Assembly (NCBI GenBank): GCA_023101725.1
Contig: JALJCO010001342.1
Span: 248,001 to 312,000, forward strand
Direction of reading: 5' to 3'
Origin: Atherinomorus stipes
Taxonomy: Eukaryota > Chordata > Actinopteri > Atheriniformes > Atherinidae
DNA: 64,000 nt
Part shown: piece by piece, positions 1 to 14,800 of the stretch
Layout: each line of letters opens with the position of its first letter
Numbering within the stretch: position 1 is the stretch's first letter
The notes under the pieces: model-generated
What the model saw: the letters and a program-made list of their open reading frames with translations, nothing else
The model's database searches: none
What the model was told of the DNA's origin: nothing
Program-made: the position numbers and the translations under genes

Positions 1-1215
1 GGGGCAGCTCCATAAGCAGGGAAGCCCAGACTTCCCTCTCCCCGGCCACATCCACCAGTTCATCTAGGGGGATCCCAAGCCGTTCCCAGGCCATCCAGGA
101 GATGTCGTCCCACCAGCGTGTCCTGGGTCTTCCCGGGGTCTCGTTCCAGTGGGACGTGTCCGAAACACCTCACGAGGGAGGCGTCCAGGAGACATCCGAA
201 CCAGATGCCCGAGCCACCTCATCTGGCTCCTCTTGATGCAGAGGAGCAGCGGCTGTACGTTGAGCTCCTCCCTGATGACTGAGCTTCTCACCCTATCTCT
301 AAGGGAGACTCCGACCCGACTCGTTTCAGCCGCTTGCACTCACGATCTCGCACCACCAGCCCGTGGTCATAGTTGAGGATAGCAACATAGTTAGACCAGT
401 AAATTGAGTTTTGCCTTCAGACTCAGCTTCTTCACCATGATAGACTGACGCAGACTCCGCATCACTGAGACGCTGCACTGATCCGTCTGTCGATCTCCCG
501 TTCCAATCTTCCTTCACTCATGAACAAGACCCCAAAATACCCGAACTCCTCCCCCTGGGGCAGGACCTCGCCCTGACCTTAAGGGAACACTCAACCCTTT
601 TCCAGGTGAGGACCATGGTCTCAGACTTGGAGTTGCTACTGCTCATCTCAGCTGCGAATTGCTCCGGCAAGAGTTGGAGATCACGGCCTGATGAGCCCAA
701 CAGAACCTGCAAAATGGAGACCCAATCCTGAGGCCACCAAACCGGATCCCCTCAACACCTCGGCTGCGTCTAGAAATCCTGTCCATAAAGGTTATGAATA
801 GGATCGGTGAAAAAGGGCAGCCTTGGCGGAGTCCCACCCTCAACAAAAAACAATCTGATTTACTGCTGGAAATGTGGACTAGGTTCTGACACCGGTCATA
901 CAGCAACCGAACGGATCTAACAAGGGAGTCTGGTACTCCATGCTCCCAGAGTACCCCCACAGGGGCCCCCGGGAGACATGGTCAAACCCCTTTCTCTAAG
1001 TCCACAAAACACATGTAGACTGGTTGGGCGAACTCCCATGCTCCTTCCAGGACCCTGAAGCAGGTGTAGAGCTGGTCCACTGTTCCACGACCAGGACAAA
1101 AACCACACTGATCCTCCTCAATGCAGCAGACAGGTCTCTCCAGGACCCATGAATAGACTTTACCCAGGAGGCTGAGAAGTGTGAAGAAGGGGACTGCCAC
1201 CCCAGTCTACCAGTC
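1..1215 (-). mobile_element. Degenerate non-LTR retrotransposon (LINE) reverse-transcriptase fragment
   Basis: On the minus strand, overlapping frames spell out a decayed reverse transcriptase running from about 1,200 down to the left edge. Recognisable pieces in order are a QCGF-PGRGT-DQL motif (about 1,120-1,060), FVDLEKG (RT motif A, about 1,020), LRQGC-FSPILF (motif B, about 830-800), and a C-terminal stretch with SSVIREEL and RWLGHLVRM (about 290-200). The pieces fall in three different frames with stops between them, and the FADD catalytic box expected near 720 is destroyed. It is a dead copy, truncated at both ends in view. The family is the abundant fish LINE with a PGRGT motif; I cannot assign the clade with certainty. 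It lies in the long rgs12 intron. Confidence 0.8.
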
Positions 1216-1409
1216 CAGAGGTACTATCCCCGATGTCCATGTGACGCTGCAAAGGCGTTTTAACCAAGCCAGCCCCACAGCATCCAGAGAAAGTGCTTTA
1301 GATATTCATAATGACAGACTGTCTATGTTATTAATGGTTAGACTATTTATAATAACTAAAGATAATTTCAACTACATTATGGAAATGCCAAATAGGACTT
1401 TTTCTCCAC

Positions 1410-1618
1410 CTATTTCTATACCACTTACTCTAATTCTGGGTTGTAGGGAAGCTGGAGCCTATCCCAGCAATTAGTAGGAAAGAGGGAGGGTACACCCTGA
1501 ACAGGTCACCACAACACACTGAGACAAACAGCTACTCACACTCCCTCCTCGGGAGAATTTCACCTGACAAGCATGTCTTTGGCCTCTGAGACGAGGTCAT
1601 ACACAGGGAGAACATGCA
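1410..1618 (+). repeat. Interspersed-repeat fragment (fish high-copy repeat)
   Basis: The stretch contains a run reading GCTGGAGCCTATCCCAGCA followed by phrases such as GGTACACCCTGAACAGGTC, GAGACAAAC, CATGTCTTTGG and GGGAGAACATGCAA in fixed order. I recognise these as a dispersed repeat found in many teleost genomes. The copy is diverged and has no coding capacity. The assignment is from memory of the consensus. Confidence 0.55.
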
Positions 1619-4600
1619 ATCTTTTTATTGCTGAAAATGAAATTATGCTCTACAACTTCTGTGATCTTCAAAGCTTTTTCCACCCAATTTTAGAAAGATA
1701 TCCAAAGACATAAGGCTTTTAAATTACCATGTTTGTATTGTTTTGGAAGAATCATTTCCAGTATTCTGTACTGTACATGTATAAGAACTGCAAATTATTT
1801 AAAAACATAAAATAGTCAACATGCTTGGCTTGGAAATAAAGGGAAATGCCATGCTCAGCTGGGTGGAATCAGTATGGGATGCATTAAGAAAGATCACCAA
1901 ACCATAAATGATGCATATGTTCTATTTGTAATTTGTTTTTAAACTCCATAACTTGTGACTTTTGAATCTCCTCTAAACATAAACATCTTTCACATCTTAG
2001 TATTTGGTATTCAACTAAACCTGACTCACCGAGATTAACTTTCTAAACTGTATACAGCAGTAGTTGCTCTTTAAATGGCAGATGCATCATCACAAGATCA
2101 TGTAAATTATGTACAGAGAAATCTTTAAAGTCCCAATGACTCGCGTCATGCAGGAAAATAAAGAAAGATGAACAAAGGCCACATGCAGATCTTCCTCAGC
2201 AGGCTAAGAGACATGTTAAGCAGACTTGCTTGAAAGAAGCACAAACTACTTCAGTTGAAAATTAAGTTTTTCTGCAACATTTTCAGACCATCTAAGTCCA
2301 GAAAAACAATCCAGCAACTGACTTCTCACATGACGCAGCTTGATTGTGCTGATGTGGTAAATCGTACTATCTGGTATTTGATGAAGATAAAAAAGAAACA
2401 CTTTGTGTTTATTTGAATTTGCAGCTATGTCTAATGTGACTTCTGGCCTCATGAGGTGTTTCATGTACAGGAGGAGTGTTGATCCTGTCTCATCATCTGA
2501 TTTTCCTTCCCCAACACACTCTGCTCCCAGGGGATATCACGAGGAGCAACGCACACGCATCCTCAGTGTGAGAATACACAAACACACATACACAAAGAGG
2601 GAGAAATGTGTGTGCTGCTTCTTATCGATGGGCATCTGAGTGTGTTCCTATTCACATTTTTAGGATATGAATGAGTTTTTTTTATGCCCTCGTGTGTGTC
2701 TTTCTGTGTGTGTGTGTTGGGTCAAAGGGCTGGCAGCCTGCTTTTTTCTCACTAGCGTGTTTAGTGAAACAATGTCCTGTGCTGCTCTCCACCACAGTGT
2801 CAAAACTCCTCACACAAAACTTCATATGACAAGAAACACACACAAATATCCACATGAAAATTCAAACCTCCTCCAGAAATGCAGCATAATCTAATTATAC
2901 GTTCTGTTTCATTTAGTAGCACCTTCTACATGTCTAGATTTAGAATAACAGATAATCAGTTTATGTCTCAATGGTCCTCAAAATCAATTAGTTTGGGAAA
3001 TGAACTAAGCCAAAGAATTAACAGGTGTCCCTTTACATCAAAAGAAACCAAAAAAGACCAATGATTGGCTTAAACAGGTCATCTGATCAGTCTTCTCCGA
3101 CACCGGCAACACAGTTAAAGTTTCAGGGCATTCGATTAATTTAAACTAAAACACCCTCCGTTTGAACCATTAACATGACCTCATATCAAAGACAAATAAA
3201 AAGAATAAATCTTTACGGTAGTTTAGATAAATCTGTTCATACGTGTGAAGCATCACCATCAACAACATGCAAGCTTTTAAATCCAAACATTTCAAGACGA
3301 ACTTGCAGGAACTGCTCCGCTCTGCAACACTTTGGATTGTGTAACAGCCTTGATGGCATATATATACACAAGCAAGGGTCGTCACAGAGATGAAATACAG
3401 GCAGCATGCATCACGCACACACACACACACACACATCTAAAATTTCCCCCACCGACACACGCGTAGCTCTTCTACTCACTGGATCAGCAGTCGTTTCAGA
3501 ATTCACACTCAAAGTTTGCTGCTCCATGAAGGCAAGTAATCCTCAGCACCTCGTGTGGGAGCTCCCCTCAGAGCACATTGTCATCAGCTGTTGAATGTGC
3601 GTTTTTGTGTGTGCGTAAGTGTGAGTGTGTGTGAGCGCAGAGAGACGGAGCGGCAGAGCTCGCCGGCTTTCATACGTCCAAACCGCTACAGAATGTCGCT
3701 GTCGCTAGATTCCCCTTCCCTCTCGCTGTCTCTCTCATCCCCCCTCCTCCTCCTCCTTTTCCCTCTCTATCGACTCCCTTGCCCTGCCCCCCCCCCCCCC
3801 CCCCTCCCCTCCTTCCTCTGGCTTTGCTGTTGCACCCACCCTCATATAATTTCTATTCCACCCACACTGCTGTGGGCTGAGGGACACACACACACACTCT
3901 TGAGACAAATGTGTAGGCATGGCTGCAGAGGGAGACCCTTTGCCATTAAGTAACACACCCACACATATAATTAGCGTTGACTTGAATGTGTTACCCTCAG
4001 TGCTCTGCTTAGTATGCCCGCAACGCATGTCTAGAGAATAACCTGACATTTGTGATTGGGGGGGGGGGGGGGCTAAATAAGTCAACCAAAAGACAGAAAA
4101 GAGATCATCAAGCTGACAGTTAGGAATTCATTCTGCAGCAAAAATGAGGTTTTAAGAGGTAGATACATTCCTCAGCATGTCCTGACACAATGTAGAGGTA
4201 CTCACCCCAACACCCTCTCCCACATGCACACCCCTCCTGCCTGTCCTCAACTTGGCCCGCGGGTGAAGACAGCCAATGAAGCACCACTCAATGACACCAA
4301 GTGCTGATAAATAACCTTCAGACAGCTTGCATTCAGCGGCACACAACAGGAACACAATGTTATTCACGGTATGATATACAAGCAAGGCACTTTGCAGCAA
4401 TGTTTAGAAGTCACGGTACCACTCAGGCTATTTATTCCACCGTCTTCAGCAGAAACTTTCTAATATTTGATCTGTGATAGAGTCATATGATCAAAAGAAA
4501 AGTGTGGGGGATGCTAAGTCATACGCATTCGCTGAAAATATTTGGAGTGAAGAAGATTTAAAGTGATGTGACTTTAGCTGGCCGCATGTTTCAGGAGGAG

Positions 4601-7600
4601 AGTCGTGTTGTCAGTCGTCCTGATTAGCCGAACGTTCCAGCCATTCCCCAGAAACAGACTGCTTCTTTTCCCACTCAGGCCAACATCTGGGCTCCAAGTC
4701 AATTAGATTTTGGAAATGCCAGGCAGACAGAGATTTGCAAAAACAAGCATGCACACAGAAAACACACACAGGTCACATTCATTTTATTATGTTTATAGAT
4801 ATGATAAGATGTATCTAAATAGCTTGGATGTCTAAAAAAATTGTAATTAATTGTGACAATTAAAAAAATCGGATTAAACTTTAAACATAGAGTGATTTTA
4901 TGGAATCCAAAAATGATGATCCCTCTGTCAGCATTAACAAATGCTGCGAAGCATTTATAATTTGATGCTGCTATCCATTTGAAAACAGGATTACAACTCA
5001 TCAAGAGCCCTAATAAGTCTAATTGAACTTCTAAACCTTTTTTTTCCCAGTATACTTATCTGTTACAGTACAGAGATCTTATCAGAGTTGCATTTCTCAT
5101 TCATTTTCAACTATTTTAACTATTTTACAATTATTTTACCTACTTTTTTATTTGATAAATATATTCACTGCGAGTTAAAAAAAAAAAAAAAAAAAAAGAA
5201 AAAAGGAATTATTGCTTGATGGATGACATGTATATAAAGTTTTAATATAAATATTTGAAAGAAAACATTTAAAGGCCCTAAAACAGCAGAAAATGCAGAA
5301 CACAGTTTCATTAAGTATAACAGCATGAATCCATACTTCTTGTTTCGTCTATAGAGCAGAGGAACGCTAAAACACAATATTCTATCGACTAAATGTAATC
5401 ACTGTAGTAGTCTAATTTATGATCTGAAAATTTGTAGATTGGTCTCACGTTCTGGGTGATAAATTATATGCTAACAAAGAATTTACATTGTGGACTTACA
5501 GTATGCCTTAACCCCTTAGCAACTGAATTAATTTAATTTGATTTATATTCACAATTTCACATACAGGTTGGATATTGTTGTTATCAATGTAACATTGTGG
5601 AAAAAAAGGCTCCATTAGAAGTTACAAGCTTATAGAAACAGGAGTCCAACATACCATCGAACAAAACAGTTCTAAAGTCAAAATAAATATAGGGGAAAAA
5701 AAGGACAAAAACAACAAAAAGAAAAAAAGACTACAATTAAATCAAATACAATTAAAAGTATATTAAATGAAATAAGAAAAAAATAAAAATAAATAAATAC
5801 CAGTAAATAGATGAATGAATGAATGAATTTATTCATGTAAAGATTTTTTTCCTTTTTTCTTCTTCTTTTTTAAAAGGCCAGGGGCAGTTTTCAGCAAATT
5901 TGTGATAATTGGGATTAAAACCTGCTGAATTTTTTTTTTTTTTTTTTGAGAATTAAATCTGTCCCCTGCAAAAAAATAAAGAAAAAATGACTGTGGTTAA
6001 AAATGTCCCCCCTGAAGAAACATCTTCCACCTCCAAAGATGGACAAACTTCACTTGTGATGGTTGAGTGTGACCCTAGTGGTTCGAGAGGTGAACCTTGG
6101 GCCCGGAGGGGACTAATAAAGTACTAGTTATCATTTTCATTGCACAACTCACTCCTAAAGAAAAAGGTGGGTTTGAAATGCCAGTGGGATTTGTTGGTAC
6201 GACCAACACTTGAGCTCCGCTGGAGTGAAATGTCATCCTCCAGCGATCATTGATAGCAACTCATTGTGGAAGCAGCAGCAACCTGCCTTACAATCAGCCT
6301 ACTGTGTAAACCGTTTGGTAGTTATATTAGAGCATTTGACCTCTGAACGGTTACTTGTGACTGTTGTTATTTGTCAGCTTTACTTCTGTAACTCACACAC
6401 GAGGTACCAATTCAACACAAGTCTGATATCAACCTTAAAGTCCCACATGAGAGTGGTTTGTAGGTACATTGGTGTCCTTTGAGATTGTTAATCTACTTAA
6501 AGGTATGCAATGGTTGATATGTTGTCTTGCTGAAGGCTTTAAAAATTTTGCATGTATCATTCATATGTGGCCTCCACATTGACGCTTGTACAGCGCTGAG
6601 CTATTATAATGGAAAAGGAGTGTATTAAACAATGAAGCAAAACTCATGATCCGTACACACAGCTGGAGGAGGGCAGATGTGTACAGCCTGACTTCCTTCC
6701 CCTTACTGCTGTCATAAGACACTGTCTAGTCTCTTTTGTGTGTAGACAGTGTGTGTGTGTGAGGGTTAAACTCCACGGCTGCAATCACATCACAAGATGA
6801 GCAGCAAGCCTCAAGCTCTGCCTGACATATACATACGAGCAAAAGAGCATACGAGCATTTACACTAGCGCACATTTATACTACAACATGACATCTGAAAG
6901 CAGCAGCAGAAGCTTAAATAACAGCTAACAAGCTGTCTCAGCGGTGTGTGTATGTGTGTGTGTGTGCATTATGTGCGAGTGTGTCACCGGCATACAGCTG
7001 CCTGTTGTTTGCGTATGTGCACGAGGGTTCATACGTGTGTGTACCTGTGTGTATGAACGTGTCTATATACTGTATGTGCTTTTGTGTTACGGCCTCACTA
7101 ATGAGGTGAATGTCAGCTTGTTGCTCATCAGAGCTCATTAGAAGTGCAGGCTAACACTTAGAGCCCAATTACCCCCCCACTCCACCACCACCACCGCCAC
7201 ACAAATGCACACAAACCAATCCTTCTCTCCTCCCCTGTGTCACACAAAGCTTTCTCTGTTTGTGCAAATTACTGCATGTGCAGCAAAACAAAAAGGCCTA
7301 ACGACCGGAAGAAAACGGTAGAATAAAAGCGGTGGGAGGAGTTAAGGAAAAACAAAAAGGAGGAGAAAAACTCTGCCATGGGATGCTCTGGCAATGGGAC
7401 ACTAACCTTTGTGAAACAGCTTAAGCGTGCAGAAATTGCATGCTACTTGCAGACTATAAATTATTTTATAAAGCTTAGAAGAAATGTTATGCATTTTCTT
7501 AAAAATTCATAGGAAAAAAAAAAAACACGGTTTGAAATACTTTCCATGATCAAATACAGTAAGTAGGTATTTCAGGAAAACAAAATCCAACTTTGCTCAT

Positions 7601-7982
7601 AATGCTGATAATAAATTAACCTCAGCTAGCCAATCACACCATCTACCCTTGTATTTTACAAAAAACTAAGCAATTTGTAGTGTATTTCTCATGGAGATGC
7701 ATCTTCTGTGGATGGTAAAACAAAATTACACAACATTTGGAGCTACCAATTTAACCTTTTAAAGTCTAGAGTATCATGTTTCATACAGTTTCTGAGACTA
7801 ATTGCATCATTTTATTAGAAAGTATGCAATTCTAAATTTTGCACAACAATACTTCTGGCATATCAGATTGTAATCAACGGTACATATGTGCAAAACATAT
7901 TGTATTTTACGTTTTGTTAAAGGGCCAAATAAAGTTTAACATTTTTCTTAAATTCTTCCCGTTATTTCTTAGCTCAAATTGT
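1619..7982. other. rgs12 intron 5, no gene seen
   Basis: AT-rich intronic DNA with no exon-like open frame on either strand. It holds scattered simple repeats: a CA run near 3,415-3,433, a C-run near 3,786-3,804, a G-run near 4,058-4,072, a poly-A near 5,176-5,197 and a TG run near 6,943-6,966. Around 6,060-6,140 there is a tail resembling a LINE or SINE 3' end (GGGACTAATAAAGTA). I looked for the rgs12 RGS-domain exons here and did not find them. Confidence 0.7.
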
Positions 7983-7986
7983 TTAA

Positions 7987-8461
7987 AGGGACTTGAGGCA
8001 AGATTAAGAAACGAAACTTGCGACTGGCGCGACTGGCGCTTCAGGTAACTGCAGCCACGAGCCAAGCCGTCATGGAAGCGTGCACAAACTGAAGCTATAA
8101 TGTTGTTTACTCACCTTTTTCTTCGTAGTTACACTTTTTAGTGTCTTTCAGTTGATCTGGATCGTTTGCTGATGGCAGAAGAATCCATAACTATCGCTTA
8201 CAGTGTTTGAATTTACCGCGACCGTCTTCTTCCTGTATCAAAACTGTGGATGTAGCGTCATTTGACGTCACGTCCGCAGGGCAGCGCGGGAAATTTGGAC
8301 ACCGAATTGCAGCGCATTTTGCAGCACACAGCCTGTTCAAGGCAACGGAGAGAAAGGTGGGTGGAAACGTCATTTTTGGTATTTAGCGCTTCATCACCCA
8401 TTAGTATTAAAAAAAATGGACATGCATGTTTGGTTTTTTTTAATTCCTGCCTCTAGTCCCT
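7987..8461 (+). mobile_element. TTAA-flanked MITE, family 1, copy A
   Basis: A 475-bp element bounded by inverted ends AGGGACTTGAGGCA and TGCCTCTAGTCCCT. It is preceded by TTAA (7,983-7,986); the right-hand TTAA has decayed to TTGA. The same interior is repeated at 17,050-17,528 and, inverted, at 18,589-19,254. A TTAA target and no coding capacity fit a non-autonomous piggyBac- or Kolobok-type element; which superfamily is undecided. Confidence 0.8.
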
Positions 8462-8579
8462 TGAAAACGCAAGCAGCTTAAATCGTTGAGGTGGCTACAC
8501 CCTTTTAAGACAACGAGATATAAAGTTAGGGGAATTAAGGGGCTCTGTTAATTAAGGATAGACCAATACTTCAGCCAGT

Positions 8580-8975
8580 CGACCTGTGTGAAGCTGGCCC
8601 CCCAGTTTTTCCAAAACTAAAATAAACATTGCCATTCGTTTGTGCTACGTTTGTGCTGGTTTGTGCTGCAAAAATCATCGTTTGTGCTGTTAAGGTTTTT
8701 TTTTTAATTAATCATCTTATATTTTAGCCTGTGACATCATCCAGCCCCCCTACTTTGTCCAAAACTCACCAAAATGGTCTCAAATGTTTGTGCTACGTTT
8801 GTGCTGGTTTGTGCTGCTAAAAGAAACATTCGTGCTGCCACGGTTTTTGAGATATATGGCTTCATTCTTATGACCGTGACATCATCCAGCCCCCCTACTT
8901 TCACCAAAACTCACCAAAATGGTCTCAAATGTTTGTGCTACGTTTGTGCTGGTTTGTGCTGCTAATAGAAACATC
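8580..8975 (+). repeat. Tandem repeat, about 146-bp unit, 2.5 copies
   Basis: The phrase GTTTGTGCTACGTTTGTGCT begins at 8,638, 8,786 and 8,931. Each copy is linked to ATCATCCAGCCCCCCTACTTT and CCAAAACTCACCAAAATGG. Spacing is 148 and 145 bp. The array runs directly into the AT microsatellite on its right. Confidence 0.85.
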
Positions 8976-11693
<2,718 letters not shown>

Positions 11694-11813
11694 CTCCAAG
11701 TCGTCCAGGGAGCGGGCCATGCTGAGGCGTTTGGAGCGTCCAAATGAGCGCCTGGCAGAGGAGCGCTGAGGAAGAGGAGGAAATCCCATCGTCAAGCCAC
11801 GGAACCGGCCACC
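11694..11813 (-). CDS. rgs12: rgs12 coding exon 4 (segment before the RGS domain)
   Basis: 120 nt, phase 0 on both sides. Acceptor TTTCAG on the right, donor GTGAGA on the left. It encodes GGRFRGLTMGFPP, then SSARRSFGRSKRLSMARSL and DDLE, the basic segment just ahead of the RGS domain in RGS12. The next exon (SATVSD in human) is not found between here and position 1, so the following intron is at least 11.6 kb. Confidence 0.92.
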
Positions 11814-14800
11814 CTGAAACACAGAAAGATCAATATGTTCACTGCTGGTGCTACAATACTAATTGTGCAGAAACTCAATGTGCAGAGGTCTCAGAGTAAA
11901 TTACTATGAAAAATGGAATGGGGCAAAAATCTAAATACTTTAATAACATTAACAATCTAAAAGAAATGCAAAACATAAACAACACATTTAAATAAAGAGT
12001 TCATACTATCAAACCTCAAATTTATATCATTTCATTAATTTTATAGCTAATGAATGGAAATTAGAGTGTTTACACAACTACTGCTGGAAGAGAAACTATT
12101 ATCACAGGTCGCTAAAGGCCTAACCAAGACTGGGATGAATTGCTCAGCTATTCTTATAAATTTTGCACATTAAAAACTCCCCAAGGAATAACCACTTTCT
12201 GCATTTGCATCAGTAAAACAATGCATCACCATTTCTTTTACACTGTGTGTGTGTGGTCACTGTGTGTTTTGGCTTAATCAGATGTGTGTAGTAGAAAATC
12301 TTCGGAGGGGAATAACGACTGATTTGTGTAGCTTTGACTGGAGATTTCCTCTTTCAACACATGCATGTGCTTTGAGATGGGTTACCTTTTTTCCACCTAA
12401 ATGTTAAATTCCACATGATACATGCAGGCATGTACAGTCCTGGGATTTTGCCTGCAGTCAACTCCAAAATCACGGCAATACCACAGAAAAGCACGGAAGG
12501 GGATTAGTAACACTTACAGAGCTGCACCTGAGGAGGGGAATGTCAAGACTTGTATCTGTATCACGCCACTGAGGGACTCTTATCACTGTTTTTCATCTAA
12601 TAGTCTTCTAACACATGCAAAGAAAAAAAAAAAGGTAAAACTTTGCCTTGTTTGTAGGTCCACTGCAGTGGAAAACAACTAAATGGAATTAAGATTAAGC
12701 AATGGAGCAGTGATATGGAGACGTACACAGCTGCCTACAAAGAGCACATGAGAAAATTAGTCATTGGACCATCAAGATTTATTATCCAGAGCAATTTGAG
12801 AATGATGTGACCACACTAAGAAGTGCAGTAAATGAAAAAAGAGGACAGTTAAGGTGATGTTGCTCTCATAAAATCACAATAAGCTTTCTAAGAACTGTTG
12901 CTCTTTTAGAAGGCAGAAATATTCTGTCTTCTCTCATGTAGCAGCCTGGTTAATCTTTTTATAGTGTGGGAGACAGCTTACATCAATGGATCCCCGGCGA
13001 TGGCAAGTGGTAAGTAATTAAATGATGCTGACAGGCTTCAGAATCCAAACACAAGTTGGATTTGGCTGCATGATTGGGAGCCAGTCTCTGCATTTCATCA
13101 GGTGTTAGCAGTGGCGTTGCCTCCACACCGAGTCAGCCTTGCATATGTGCATGCACAGAGATATTAATTAAAAATGTGGATGCAAAGTGTCATGTGACCT
13201 CTTTGTAACCTGGTCAGAATGAAATTGGGTTTGCTTTACTGTATGTAAGTGAAGCTGAAATTTGGGTTGAAAAGGAAATAAAGTGTTGGCTCTTGGGTTG
13301 TTTTGGGTGTAACTGAACCACAGCATTTTCAGAGAAAAAACTGAAAGACTTAGTTTAAGTGGGAAAAAAACACTGCTTCTATCTGTGCAGCTGATCTTGT
13401 CCCCCTCTCCCTCCTTCACACACACACACAAGTAAAAAAAGCATCCTTCCTGTTTATAACAACACAGCTGTCACCACTAAAGCAGAGATAAAACAGACAA
13501 AATACGTATTTATTTGAAAAAAGAAAGACAGTGGGGAATGAGTAAATAGTACGGATGCATGATATAATCGGCCCCCTATCGGGTCGGCCTATATCGGCCT
13601 TAAAACTGAGTATCGGACATCAGCCTCTACCGATATTTAACCGATCGGCCCGCTGTTTCTAAAGTCTAAAAAACCCAGAAACCTTTTCTTCTTCAAAAAC
13701 TTTTTTACAGACTTTAAAACTTCTAAAGTCTAGGGGTGGCAAAAAATATTGATACACTGAAATATCACAATATTCTCATATATCATACTGATATTTGAAA
13801 CCGTGGTATTGATCTATTTTACTAATGAAATCTAGCGATATTTCATTGTTCTGTTACAAAATCTCCCCAGAATTCACAAACTGTTGTGAGATTTTATAAC
13901 AAAAAGATGAAATCTCGCAAAATTTTGTAAGTAAAATAGATCAAATGCCGCGTTTTAAAAAATCGATTTGATATTGGCATTTGAAAATACCGCAGTTTCA
14001 GTATATCGATATTTTTTCCCACCCCTATTTTTCAAAGTGTCAAAAAAGAATAAGATGACTGCTTATTTTTTTCAGCTTCAATTGTGGAATCAATGTCGGT
14101 TATCGGCCACATGACTCTAAAAATATCGGCATATCGAATATCGGCCAAAATTCCAATATCGTGCATCCCTAGTAAATAGAATTAGACATAAATAAATGAA
14201 CTTAACAATAAAATAAAACTGATTTACTTTTATCTTTCTGACAAAGAATAAATAAGGTAATTAGAAAATAAAACAGGACTTTGACTGTTTTTTTTTCTAC
14301 CTCAAAAAGCAAAAGCATTTAAATGGGGCTCTTCTTTGTTTACTTGCACTCACTCAAAGACTGATGATAGCAAATATGACAGTTTTATGCCCATTCACAA
14401 ACTAGTTTATGTCACAGTTGCCACATGAACACAATTACTGCATCATATTTATCAGCACTGGACTGCCCGTCTTTGAGTCAGGTTTATTTTAAACAGTATT
14501 CCGTATGATTTCTGCTACCAACAACAAAATTATAGCTAAAGTTTTTTTTTTTTTAATTCATTCAAAACTGGCGTCTCCTTTTACAAAAACCTGAAACAGT
14601 GTCCCATGGATGATCATGAAGGTGCAGGAGGTTTGCAGAGGAAGTGAAACAGTGCCACCATGTGTCAAACAATGCAAGCAATTAAGCATTAATAACGTCT
14701 GCATGACAGTGGACCAAATAATCAAGATGTTACATTTACTATAAGATATCCTGACTGAACATGACAACAACAGCCTTAAAATCTGTTGAGAATGAGGACA

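Noticed and set aside
3555..3953. 132-residue plus-strand frame rich in Ser, Leu and Pro
   Set aside because: Produced by CT-rich and poly-C low-complexity sequence; no domain and no splice signals.
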